Part shown: positions 1 through 8,092 of the stretch, in pieces
How positions within the stretch are numbered: the first letter of the stretch is position 1
Layout of the letters: the number at the start of each line of letters is the position of its first letter
The notes under the pieces: generated by a model
The model's database searches: none
Told to the model about the DNA's origin: nothing
What the model saw: only the letters and a program-made list of their open reading frames with translations
Assembly (NCBI RefSeq): GCF_004362245.1
Contig: NZ_SNWM01000001.1
Coordinates: forward strand, 1,054,001 to 1,118,000
Direction: 5' to 3'
DNA from: Pedobacter duraquae
GTDB lineage: Bacteria; Bacteroidota; Bacteroidia; Sphingobacteriales; Sphingobacteriaceae
DNA: 64,000 bases
Made by a program: the position numbers and the translations under genes

Positions 1-93
1 GAGCAAGACAAAAGTGAACTTCATCCTCAGTAAGATTTTAGACAATAAGTAGCCCCGATGCCTGATTCTAGATTCAGCATTTTTTTTATACAT
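1..93 (-). CDS. SusC/RagA-type TonB-dependent receptor, N-terminal fragment cut by window edge
   Basis: Reading the minus strand from an ATG at 93 gives 31 codons that run off the left edge. The fragment has a basic N-terminal extension (MYKKNAESRIRHRGY), then a second methionine followed by MKFTFVLL, the start of a signal peptide. Long basic extensions before the signal sequence are common in SusC-like receptors of Sphingobacteriaceae. The gene lies 129 bp downstream of a fecR gene on the same strand, which is the normal position of a FecR-controlled SusC receptor. The function would be TonB-driven uptake of an oligosaccharide or siderophore across the outer membrane. The identity comes from this context and the start only; the receptor domains lie outside the window. 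Confidence 0.6.
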   Translation of the reverse strand, partial: MYKKNAESRIRHRGYLLSKILLRMKFTFVLL

Positions 94-222
94 TTGATTA
101 ATTAGGTTAAATTTGGTTAATATTAAGTTACACTGGATTTCCCTAACCCGACTCTCCTGGAGACGGTCATCAGGGGGTCCTGGCCGACTCCCTGATTTTT
201 TAGGCTGATGGTTTGATAACCT

Positions 223-1380
223 TTAATTGCTTACAGTTACCCTCCTTCCCTGTCTGATAAATTTGAGATTACTAATTGCCTCAAAACTTTTTAGTAAATC
301 ATTTAAATCTGCCGATTTTGAGAAAGTTCCTCCAAAGCGACTTGTTTGATCAAGTTTATAGTCGACATCAACATCATACCATCTGCCAATTAATTTCATG
401 ATCGATCTGATATCTTCATTTTCGAATATAAAATACCCGTTTTTCCAGGCCATTACCTGTTCCAATTGGACATTTTCAACTACGATAGCATTGCTGTTTT
501 TTAAGACGGTAGACTGGTTACCCGGAACCAATTTTCTGGCTGTTCCAGAAACGCGGTTTTGCACATTTACACTTCCTTCGAGTAGCGTAGTTGCAATACC
601 ATTGTCGTCGCCATAACCTTTAACATTGAAGTGGGTACCGAGCACAGTAACTTCCTGATTCATGGTTACTACCTTGAAGGGCATCTTCTTGTTGTGCGCC
701 ACCTCAAAATAAGCCTCTCCAATAAGATCCACCTTTCTTTCATTCCCTATAAAATGGGTTGGATAGCGTAACCTGGTATCTGAATTTAGCCACACTTTAG
801 TACCATCGGGCAGCTCTACCTGATATTGTCCGCCACGCGGGATAGTCAGCGTGTTATAGACTAAATTTTTCTCGTTTGTTTCCACATTCTGATTATAGGA
901 CAATTTACCATCTGCCGTCTTGTAGATTCTGGCACCTGATTGTTCGCCAACAAAGCCAGAAGACTGGCCGTTCAAATCGATCTGCGTACCATTGCTTAAA
1001 GTGAGAATAGCCCGGTTTTTCCCAGGCACACTGTTATTCTTTACGGATACTGCTGCTTGTGGGAGTTTAGCATTAAAATCAATTTTATTGACTAAAAGGC
1101 CGACCGAAAAAATCAAGATTAAGGAAGCTGCTATACCGTAATACAAATATTTTTTGCTACGATGCTTTTTAACACGCTTCTGATTAAACCGGGTCAGGAG
1201 CTCTTCTGCTAGCAGCTCTTCGCTCCCTGCTTCCGCCACCCAGTTTTCTAAATCCGGACGTGCCCCCTTTAACTGGTGAAACCAGTTGTCCAGTTCAGTC
1301 TTATCCTGATCTGTCATTTCCTGCTCACGAGAATGCCGAAGCAATTCTGTGATGCGATGAATATGCATTTGCTTTTTCAC
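223..1380 (-). CDS. FecR family anti-sigma factor (DUF4974 C-terminus)
   Basis: A 385-residue inner-membrane anti-sigma/signal-transfer protein. Residues 1-75 form a cytoplasmic sigma-binding region, 79-98 a single transmembrane helix, about 170-275 the periplasmic FecR domain (RGGQYQVELPDGTKVWLNS, then the GEAYFEVAH stretch), and about 310-385 a DUF4974 domain (MAWKNGYFIFENEDI, LNDLLKSFEAISNLKF). It should hold its ECF sigma factor inactive until a TonB receptor passes on a substrate signal. The probable sigma partner is the divergent gene starting near 1501; the receptor starts at 93 just downstream. The length is normal for the family and the ATG at 1380 is well placed. Confidence 0.93.
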   Translation of the reverse strand: MKKQMHIHRITELLRHSREQEMTDQDKTELDNWFHQLKGARPDLENWVAEAGSEELLAEELLTRFNQKRVKKHRSKKYLYYGIAASLILIFSVGLLVNKIDFNAKLPQAAVSVKNNSVPGKNRAILTLSNGTQIDLNGQSSGFVGEQSGARIYKTADGKLSYNQNVETNEKNLVYNTLTIPRGGQYQVELPDGTKVWLNSDTRLRYPTHFIGNERKVDLIGEAYFEVAHNKKMPFKVVTMNQEVTVLGTHFNVKGYGDDNGIATTLLEGSVNVQNRVSGTARKLVPGNQSTVLKNSNAIVVENVQLEQVMAWKNGYFIFENEDIRSIMKLIGRWYDVDVDYKLDQTSRFGGTFSKSADLNDLLKSFEAISNLKFIRQGRRVTVSN

Positions 1381-1500
1381 ACGATTTACACTTGGTTATA
1401 GAGGTAATACGGACAACCAGCATGCAACCGTTACTGCACATAATATTTTTTTTTATCACGGCCAATTAGCTACATTAGCCTCAACCAAATACTAAAACCC

Positions 1501-2115
1501 ATCGAACCACTAAATAGTCTGACCGATGTTCAGCTCATCCAGCTTTGGCAGGAGGGCAATACTGATGCCTTTGAAGCGATCTATCGCAGGTACAGTGTGA
1601 AGCTGCTTGCTATAGCAATGGATAAGACGCGTGATAGAAGTTTGGCCGAAGAATTAGTACAGGATACTTTTATTGCTTTTTATAACAGTAAAGTTTCTTT
1701 ACAGAAGCTAAATACAGCCATGGCCTTTTTGTATGTGATTCTTAAGAATAAAATACTAGACCTGCACCGCCGCAATATCTTGCAACAGAAATATCAAAAC
1801 CTTTTAAAGCACACCTTTAGCGAAGCTGATGATCAAACTTCTTCATTGATCGAAACGCGTGAGCTGGAAAACTTACTCTACACAGAAATACAGAAATTAC
1901 CTGAGCAGTGTCGACGGGTATTTAAGATGCGCAGAGAGGAGTCTATGACAAACAAGGAGGTAGCCGCCAGTTTATCCATATCAGAAAACACAGTCGAGCA
2001 ACACATGAGAAAAGCGCTGAGACTACTTAGAGTGGCTTTTGTAAAGCATGATGTTTTATTAGTTTCTATTGTTATTGGAGGGTCAATGTGCTTTGATATC
2101 GTGAGGCATCTATAA
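1501..2115 (+). CDS. ECF-type RNA polymerase sigma-70 factor
   Basis: The frame encodes a complete sigma region 2 (DVQLIQLWQEGNTDAFEAIY, then the AEELVQDTFIAFYN segment) and region 4 (LPEQCRRVFKMRREE, then the helix-turn-helix MTNKEVAASLSISENTVEQH). A hydrophobic C-terminal tail follows, which many Bacteroidota FecR-linked sigma factors carry. The first standard start codon in frame is GTG at 1597, but that would delete half of region 2. Sigma-like coding runs back to at least 1501, where an ATC codon opens EPLNSLTDVQL; no ATG, GTG or TTG is in frame there, so the start is uncertain. A TACATTAG element at 1471-1478 resembles a Bacteroidota -7 box. It is divergent from fecR and is presumably its partner. 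Confidence 0.88.
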   Translation: MEPLNSLTDVQLIQLWQEGNTDAFEAIYRRYSVKLLAIAMDKTRDRSLAEELVQDTFIAFYNSKVSLQKLNTAMAFLYVILKNKILDLHRRNILQQKYQNLLKHTFSEADDQTSSLIETRELENLLYTEIQKLPEQCRRVFKMRREESMTNKEVAASLSISENTVEQHMRKALRLLRVAFVKHDVLLVSIVIGGSMCFDIVRHL

Positions 2116-2435
2116 ACCTGCATGCGTAAATTGATTAGCCGTAACGCAATTATTTAAATAAAATCATATATTTGCAACATTCCTGGTTTGTTAATCTTTT
2201 AAATATCAAGGAATCATGACAGAGCAACGCTACATATCGCCCCTTTCGCTCATTGCCTAAACTGGCAGGCATACCCTGTGTTTTATTAAATAGTTAAACG
2301 GTTGCTTTTGTAACTACTTATATTATTTTGCCTGCCTATTTCCGTTGGATCTTCTGAGTACTCAAAAGGGGTATATCCTCATCGAGGATGAATTGAGACT
2401 AAAAAAATTTCTTAAAAAAATCAAATGGAAGTCCA
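2116..2435. other. Gene-poor stretch with promoter-like element
   Basis: About 320 bp between the sigma gene and the next CDS. TATATTTG at 2167-2174 matches the Bacteroidota -7 promoter consensus TAnnTTTG. A 14-codon reading frame beginning ATG at 2217 (MTEQRYISPLSLIA) follows but has no support as a gene. The frame starting after a stop near 2293 stays open through 2393 into the next gene and probably contains the true N-terminus of that protein (see the finding on the A7 run). Confidence 0.4.
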
Positions 2436-3161
2436 ATGGACACACTTGCATGGTCGTGCCGTATCAAAACGGCACGCCGAAAAAAACGACTCGTAAAAAC
2501 TGACCGGGATAAGCAACTAATAAAACTAGCTAAACGAAGTAGACAAATTGATGAGCAACTACGGAGTATGCCTATGGTGACAATTGACAAACCTTATCAA
2601 CGCGGCTGGAAACGGACTTTTGTATTGACAGGTGATATGAAGCAAAGTCGCAAAGCTAAATTCTATGAAGTTTTGCTGAGTAAAATCAACACTGTAGCGT
2701 ATCACCATGATAAATCATTCAAACGAAAAAAACGCCGTAAATGCCGCTATGTTTTTAAAGAGATGGAACAATTACTACAGGAGTTTACAGCTCACAAATG
2801 GAATGCAAACAAAGCTAATTTGACCGACGAGGAAAAGTCGTGCTTTATCCGCGTAGAAACTATTGATTCAAATTCGAGGAACATTAAGGTTAACTATGTT
2901 TTTTCGGAGCCTTGGCGATATACTTTGAAGGTTATTCCGCATATCGTTACACACGTAAAACTGATGGATGCTGACCTCAAAAGTGAATCTTTAGTCATCG
3001 CTAATCACATCAAGAATTACGATCTGTGGCCACGTATTAATTTGCTAACACGCGGCAAGAGCTATAGTTGGTACTATCGGTATTACGAGCGTCAAAAATA
3101 TATTAACAAGTTAAAAAACAAACCGAGATATTGCTCAAAGGAAGCTTATCTCGACTTATAA
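2436..3161 (+). CDS. Basic protein of unknown function upstream of rtcB, probably frameshifted near its 5' end
   Basis: A 241-residue lysine/arginine-rich protein I do not recognise. It has no signal peptide or membrane segment and ends with KYINKLKNKPRYCS. It stops 12 bp before rtcB on the same strand, so the two are probably cotranscribed, and an RNA-related role is plausible but unproven. The ATG-initiated N-terminus (MDTLAWSCRIKTARRKK) looks unnatural. A second frame upstream encodes a more protein-like segment (KKFLKKIKWKSNGHTCMVV, PYQNGTPKK) that ends in a stop just after a run of seven A at 2480-2486. Removing one A joins the two frames smoothly (GTPKKRLVKTDRDKQ). The true gene may therefore begin near a TTG at 2393. 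Confidence 0.65.
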   Translation: MDTLAWSCRIKTARRKKRLVKTDRDKQLIKLAKRSRQIDEQLRSMPMVTIDKPYQRGWKRTFVLTGDMKQSRKAKFYEVLLSKINTVAYHHDKSFKRKKRRKCRYVFKEMEQLLQEFTAHKWNANKANLTDEEKSCFIRVETIDSNSRNIKVNYVFSEPWRYTLKVIPHIVTHVKLMDADLKSESLVIANHIKNYDLWPRINLLTRGKSYSWYYRYYERQKYINKLKNKPRYCSKEAYLDL

Positions 3162-3173
3162 ACACACACCCAC

Positions 3174-4574
3174 ATGGGCAATTTAAAAACAAAAGATTTA
3201 AGTAAAATTGGGTATCACAATGATCAGCTGAGAAGCCTTGTAATTGGGATAGCCACAAAAAATTTCAAACATCATAGTAAAAGCCAGCTACTGGAGCTAC
3301 TTGCACAAATAATGCTTAATCCTGAATCATTTCTGGAGAATGAGCTAACGGCGAAAATTGCAGAAAAGATAATCGGGAAGAAAGAGCAGCCTACTTTCCA
3401 GGCGTATGAATTAAAGCAAGAACCGGTATTCTGCAAAACCTATGGCAGCAACGGTATTGAGGCATCAGCGAAGAAACAAATGGAAGTGGCCAATTTGCTA
3501 CCAGTGAGTCTCCAGGCTGCACTAATGCCCGATGCACATATGGGCTTTGGTTTACCAATCGGTGGAGTACTGGCAACAGAAAATGCAGTTATTCCCTATG
3601 CGGTAGGAATGGATATTGGATGCAGGATGGCACTGTCGATTATTGATGAAAGTAATAGCTTCTTAAGCAGATTTGACTATCAGATCAAACAGGCACTAAG
3701 AAATCATACGCATTTTGGCATGGAAGGCGGTCTGGAGATCAGACAGGAACACGAAGTATTGGATAGTCCAATCTTTAACGAAATACCATTTTTGAAACCA
3801 CTACGTGGCAAAGCCGCAAGACAATTGGGGACCTCGGGCAGCGGAAACCACTTTGTTGAATTTGGCGAGATAGAACTCTTGTCTGGAAATACGCTGGGGT
3901 TACCGGCAAAAAAGTATATAGCACTGCTAAGTCACTCGGGCAGTCGCGGACTGGGATCAGCCATAGCGAGGCACTACACGCAAATTGCTATGAATTCGTG
4001 TAAGCTTCCGCGGCATGCACAGCAATTAGCCTGGCTGGACATGGATTCTGAAGCCGGGCAAGAGTATTGGTTGACTATGACACTTGCCGGCGACTATGCG
4101 AAGGCTTGTCACGATCGCATTCATGCCAATCTCCTGAAATCACTTGGATTAAGTGCTTTACAACTTGTTGAAAATCATCACAACTTTGCATGGAAAGAAA
4201 CACTTGCAGATGGCCGACATGCTATTATTCATAGAAAAGGTGCAACCCCTGCTCACAAAGGCGAGTTGGGCATCATACCGGGAAGCATGACCACACCTGC
4301 TTACCTTGTTTCTGGTAAAGGAGATCCAAATTCCTTGAATTCTGCATCGCATGGTGCCGGACGTGCGATGAGCAGACAGAAAGCTAAAGATAATATGACG
4401 GTTTCAGCTATGAAAAAGATGTTGGCTAATGCGAATGTAAGTTTGATTGGCGGAACGGTTGAAGAAAATCCTTCGGCATATAAGGATATAGAAACCGTTA
4501 TTGCCGCTCAACACGCGTTGATTCATATCGAAGGTAAATTTCGTCCAAGAATTGTCAGAATGAATAAAGAATAA
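3174..4574 (+). CDS. rtcB: RNA-splicing ligase RtcB family protein
   Basis: A 466-residue protein matching RtcB, which joins RNA 2',3'-cyclic phosphate (or 3'-phosphate) ends to 5'-OH ends using GTP and Mn2+. Visible motifs are D120-A-H122 (PDAHMGFGLPIGG), VGMDIGCRM, the GTSGSGNHFVEFG block, H254-S-G-S-R-G, NHHNFAW, and ASHGAGR, with H393 at the position of the histidine that is guanylylated in E. coli RtcB. All metal and nucleotide motifs look intact, so it is probably active. The N-terminal 90 residues form an extension before the catalytic core. The only operon partner visible is the basic unknown protein 12 bp upstream; no rtcA or rtcR is near. The next gene downstream is convergent. Confidence 0.95.
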   Translation: MGNLKTKDLSKIGYHNDQLRSLVIGIATKNFKHHSKSQLLELLAQIMLNPESFLENELTAKIAEKIIGKKEQPTFQAYELKQEPVFCKTYGSNGIEASAKKQMEVANLLPVSLQAALMPDAHMGFGLPIGGVLATENAVIPYAVGMDIGCRMALSIIDESNSFLSRFDYQIKQALRNHTHFGMEGGLEIRQEHEVLDSPIFNEIPFLKPLRGKAARQLGTSGSGNHFVEFGEIELLSGNTLGLPAKKYIALLSHSGSRGLGSAIARHYTQIAMNSCKLPRHAQQLAWLDMDSEAGQEYWLTMTLAGDYAKACHDRIHANLLKSLGLSALQLVENHHNFAWKETLADGRHAIIHRKGATPAHKGELGIIPGSMTTPAYLVSGKGDPNSLNSASHGAGRAMSRQKAKDNMTVSAMKKMLANANVSLIGGTVEENPSAYKDIETVIAAQHALIHIEGKFRPRIVRMNKE

Positions 4575-4626
4575 TTAACAAAGTTACACGGCATATCTCT
4601 GCCGTGTAACTAAATATGCAATGGAG

Positions 4627-5949
4627 TTAAGCTACCTCCTCCGGCGTCATTCGTTTAAGTATACGGGATAAAATCGTTTCAAAAACCACATAACCCACAA
4701 ACACAAAATATCCAAATTGCAGTGTACTGTAATTGGCCGTTTCGGTCGTTAGTACATTGGTGTGGATATTTAAATTCGACAATTGACTTTTCAAAATTCC
4801 ATTTAAACCAATATAGGTCATTAAAATCCCGACAACCATTACATCAGCCATATCCCATTTGGCAGATTCAAAAGTTAAATATTTAATCACTTTATTATCT
4901 GCAAATGTTCTTTTTCCAAGAACATGAATTCCTTTGGCTATAAGCCTGATCATAGGCAGAATAATAATAAAGAGCAAAATCAAAGCCCCTACAACAATTG
5001 AGTCCGGTTTTGGCTGCTTAATCAAGACCTCTACAATTCCTAATATACTTTTGCTCTGAAAAAATAACACCTGATTATCAAATGTGATCTTTTCACCAAG
5101 AAGGGAAAAATTTAAAGTTTGAATTCGCGCATCAACTTCTATAATAGATGCAGTAACCCCTACGGTCAGTAGAACGAGCGCGAATAATAGCGACATCACA
5201 AAAAGTGTAGTCTGCAACTGAACTTGTTTCCGCATAAGCCACCACAAACAGAGTGCAAATACAACACAGCCTAACATCACATATAAATAATTGTAACTAA
5301 TCTTATGTATGTAATCCAACTTGGCATTGATCTGTTTATTAAATGCTGCTGTGTTGGCAACATGGTACTTGTTAAACAGGCTCTTTGTAACGGCTGTACT
5401 AGCCTCACTTGTACTATCGTAAGTTTCTTTTTCAAGCTGGTCAACCTTACTGGAGGCAATATTCTTAAGCCTGGCCTGGCTTTTCGGACTATTCACCTTA
5501 TCAATAATAGTCTTCGAAAATGAAGGCACCTGTGCGTGGATCTGATCGGCATTTACAATGGTATTTACCGCCAGCTTCTTCAGCTTTCCGCCCAAAGATT
5601 TTTGCGGCTTGTTGATATCAGCCATTGTAGTAGTGATTAAACCGTGAAGTTGCTTCTCCACCTGTTTCTGCAGGGCCTTTTTCTGAGCCTTGGTCATACT
5701 AAAATCCTGTACTTCCCCATCAACCACAGCTACAATTCTATCGCGCCACTGGTCGACTGAGAAAAGACCAAACGTAATATTATTAGCCATGCTATAATCT
5801 TCCTTAATCTGTTCGCGTTCAGTAGAAAGCGCATACAGATGATAACCTGAATAAGCTAGCCCAAAAAGCAAAATGCTTAATCCAAGGATAAGAATGCCGT
5901 TAGCCAGGCCGCTATTTTTAAACTTCTTTGTTGTGTCTTGAGTTGTCAA
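4627..5949 (-). CDS. PqiA-like membrane protein (paralogue 1)
   Basis: A 440-residue integral membrane protein. It has a transmembrane helix at about 16-37, a long soluble and mostly helical region (about 45-215) rich in Lys/Gln, then several hydrophobic helices. The C-terminal half carries a paraquat-inducible protein A signature (ESAKWDMADVMVVGILMTYI). PqiA-type proteins in Proteobacteria work with MCE proteins in lipid transport and envelope stress; no mce gene is visible here, so that role cannot be assumed. It lies 45 bp downstream of a closely similar gene on the same strand. The shared NNITFGLFSVDQW segment and the shared helix order show a tandem duplication. Confidence 0.82.
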   Translation of the reverse strand: MTTQDTTKKFKNSGLANGILILGLSILLFGLAYSGYHLYALSTEREQIKEDYSMANNITFGLFSVDQWRDRIVAVVDGEVQDFSMTKAQKKALQKQVEKQLHGLITTTMADINKPQKSLGGKLKKLAVNTIVNADQIHAQVPSFSKTIIDKVNSPKSQARLKNIASSKVDQLEKETYDSTSEASTAVTKSLFNKYHVANTAAFNKQINAKLDYIHKISYNYLYVMLGCVVFALCLWWLMRKQVQLQTTLFVMSLLFALVLLTVGVTASIIEVDARIQTLNFSLLGEKITFDNQVLFFQSKSILGIVEVLIKQPKPDSIVVGALILLFIIILPMIRLIAKGIHVLGKRTFADNKVIKYLTFESAKWDMADVMVVGILMTYIGLNGILKSQLSNLNIHTNVLTTETANYSTLQFGYFVFVGYVVFETILSRILKRMTPEEVA

Positions 5950-5994
5950 TGTCTACGAATTAGATTACAATTTTGAACCTTTTATTGCTGGCAA

Positions 5995-7320
5995 TTAATG
6001 CGAATCATGTGGTGTTATAAATTTCAATATGGTAGATAAAGTCAGCCCATAGAGAACAAAACTGATAAATATGATGTACCCCGGTTGGAGCGCAGTATTA
6101 TTAGTCGTGATAATGGTTAAGGCATCACTTTTAATATTGAGACTTGAAAGCTGACTTTCCAATAGTCCATTAAGACCTATGTAAACCATTAATATCGCGA
6201 TCACAATTACATCGGCCATGCTCCATTTACCAGATTGAAATGCAAAGTATTTGATGATCTTATTCTCGGCAAGTTTCTTTTTACTCAGCAGGTGAATACC
6301 AGTGGAACTTAATTTCATGATTGGAAATAATATACTGAACACAAGAATTAAAACGCCCACTAATATAGAATCAACAGCAGGTTGCGTAATCAATACGTGC
6401 ACTACATCGAGGATACTTTTACTCTGAAAAAATAACACCTGGTTTTTAAATACAACATGTTCACCTAATAACACAAAGTCCAGGGATTTGATCCTTGCGT
6501 CAACTTCTATCATTGATGCCATTAAGCCCACTGCCAATAGGATAAAGGCAAACATAAGCGACATCACAAAAAGTGTTGCATGCAAATCAACACGCTTCCT
6601 GAAAATCCACCATAGCGATAATACAATCACAATACAGCCAAGCATACCAAATGAATAATTGTAAGTGGTTTTTCGAATGCTATCAAGAGAAGCAGTGAGC
6701 TTTTCATTTAAGCTGTCGTCTGTAGACACATGATATTTCCGGTACATTTTCTTGATTTCTACATTCTTCGCAGAGATCGCGCTATCTATAGCACTACTTT
6801 TTTCGACAGCACTAAATTTGCCCATAGCCAATGTACTGAGCTGCTTCTTGTTTTTTGGATTATCAATAGTTGCGATAATGTTCCTGGCAAAACCCGGCAC
6901 CTGCGCTTTGATCTTGTCGGTGTCTACGAAAGTTTTTACAGCGAATTTTTTTAGCTTTCCTCCTACTGACTTTGTTGGTTTATCAAGCAAGGCCTGCGCT
7001 TTATTAATCAATGCCAGAATGATTTCTTCAACTTCTGTCTGGAGCTGCTTTTTTTGCTGCTTAGTCATCGTAAAATTCCGTACCTGGTGATTGATAATAC
7101 CAGCAACTTCATCATGCCATTGATCAACAGAAAACAGTCCGAAAGTGATGTTATTGATATTAGAATAATCTTCCTTGATCTGCTCCTGCTGATCTGAAAG
7201 CGTATTTAAACGATAGCCAAAATAACCCTCGCAGGCTAAAAGTGCAGTAAGGCCAAGTATTAATAATAATCTTGTAACGTTAAATCCTTTAACGCTATGA
7301 GTTTGTTTGTAGGAGGCCAA
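5995..7320 (-). CDS. PqiA-like membrane protein (paralogue 2)
   Basis: A 441-residue paralogue of the downstream neighbour with the same layout: N-terminal membrane helix (about 17-37), the shared EQIKEDYS and NNITFGLFSVDQW segments, a helical soluble domain, and a C-terminal PqiA domain (FQSGKWSMADVIVIAILMVY). Both copies retain VLFFQSKSIL, and the spacing of the membrane helices is conserved end to end. It is the first gene of the probable two-gene operon. About 150 bp separate it from the divergent methyltransferase gene, leaving room for both promoters. The cellular role is not shown by the sequence beyond an envelope location. Confidence 0.82.
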   Translation of the reverse strand: MASYKQTHSVKGFNVTRLLLILGLTALLACEGYFGYRLNTLSDQQEQIKEDYSNINNITFGLFSVDQWHDEVAGIINHQVRNFTMTKQQKKQLQTEVEEIILALINKAQALLDKPTKSVGGKLKKFAVKTFVDTDKIKAQVPGFARNIIATIDNPKNKKQLSTLAMGKFSAVEKSSAIDSAISAKNVEIKKMYRKYHVSTDDSLNEKLTASLDSIRKTTYNYSFGMLGCIVIVLSLWWIFRKRVDLHATLFVMSLMFAFILLAVGLMASMIEVDARIKSLDFVLLGEHVVFKNQVLFFQSKSILDVVHVLITQPAVDSILVGVLILVFSILFPIMKLSSTGIHLLSKKKLAENKIIKYFAFQSGKWSMADVIVIAILMVYIGLNGLLESQLSSLNIKSDALTIITTNNTALQPGYIIFISFVLYGLTLSTILKFITPHDSH

Positions 7321-7468
7321 ATCAGTTCAGAATTAATAGTGGAATTGTCCTATAACTCTAAACCGGAGAAAATGTTTTAATATGGATCCTGTTAGTCCTT
7401 TTAAGGATATACCTTGAGGTTAAGTTTCTACGAGCTGAGTATACCCAAAAATTGTATATTTAACCACT

Positions 7469-8086
7469 ATGCGAAAAAACAATCTGCAGCAGCTGTATGG
7501 CAATATCGACATATATTTGTTCGATCAACTTCTTAAAGGAAGATTTGACACCTGTCAGCGTGTACTTGATATCGGCGTTGGCGGCGGCCGTAACCTCCCC
7601 TATTTTTTGCAAAATGATTATGAGGTATTTGGGGTCGATACAAATCCTACCGCGATAGATCATGTTAAAGAGCTATCCATGGAACTAGCACCCGCCAATG
7701 ACACGGATAACTTTGTCGTTGCTACTGCTGAGGACTTACCTTTTGATACGCATTTTTTTGATCTTGTAATCTGCAGTGCTGTATTACATTTTGCAAAAAG
7801 TCACATGCAGTTTGATGCCATGATGCAATCTGCCTGGCGTGTGCTCAAACCCGGGGGTTATTTCTTCGCAAGACTTGCCTCTGACATCGGAATTGAGGAT
7901 CAGGTAAAACCACTTAGTGAAGGCGAATACCTACTTCCCGACGGCTCAGTACGCTATCTCGTAAATTATGAAATACTACAGTATTACATCACAAAACTAG
8001 GCGCAGAACTTTTTGAGCCCATTAAAACAACGAATGTGCAAGACATCCGTTGCATGACAACATGGTGCTTAGTTAAGCCTAAGTAA
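7469..8086 (+). CDS. Class I SAM-dependent methyltransferase
   Basis: A 205-residue Rossmann-fold methyltransferase of the Methyltransf_11/25 type. Motif I (VLDIGVGGGRNLPYF) starts near residue 30, the acidic residue at the end of strand beta-2 is in FGVDTNP, and the region FDLVICSAVLHF fits motif IV. The glycine-rich VLKPGGYFFARL element is typical of this family. The substrate is not evident. It is monocistronic, with its own 150-bp upstream region, and it ends 6 bp before the convergent serine hydrolase gene. Confidence 0.9.
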   Translation: MRKNNLQQLYGNIDIYLFDQLLKGRFDTCQRVLDIGVGGGRNLPYFLQNDYEVFGVDTNPTAIDHVKELSMELAPANDTDNFVVATAEDLPFDTHFFDLVICSAVLHFAKSHMQFDAMMQSAWRVLKPGGYFFARLASDIGIEDQVKPLSEGEYLLPDGSVRYLVNYEILQYYITKLGAELFEPIKTTNVQDIRCMTTWCLVKPK

Positions 8087-8092
8087 ATCAGG

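Noticed and set aside
398-616. Short plus-strand frame inside fecR
   Set aside because: Antisense to a well-supported FecR gene, with no family features; the same holds for the other antisense frames inside large genes.
2217-2261. 14-codon frame starting MTEQRYISP
   Set aside because: Too short to support alone; no partner or conserved context visible in the window.
2480-2486. Programmed ribosomal frameshift at the A7 run
   Set aside because: No stimulatory structure or Shine-Dalgarno-like element is visible; an insertion or sequencing error is simpler.
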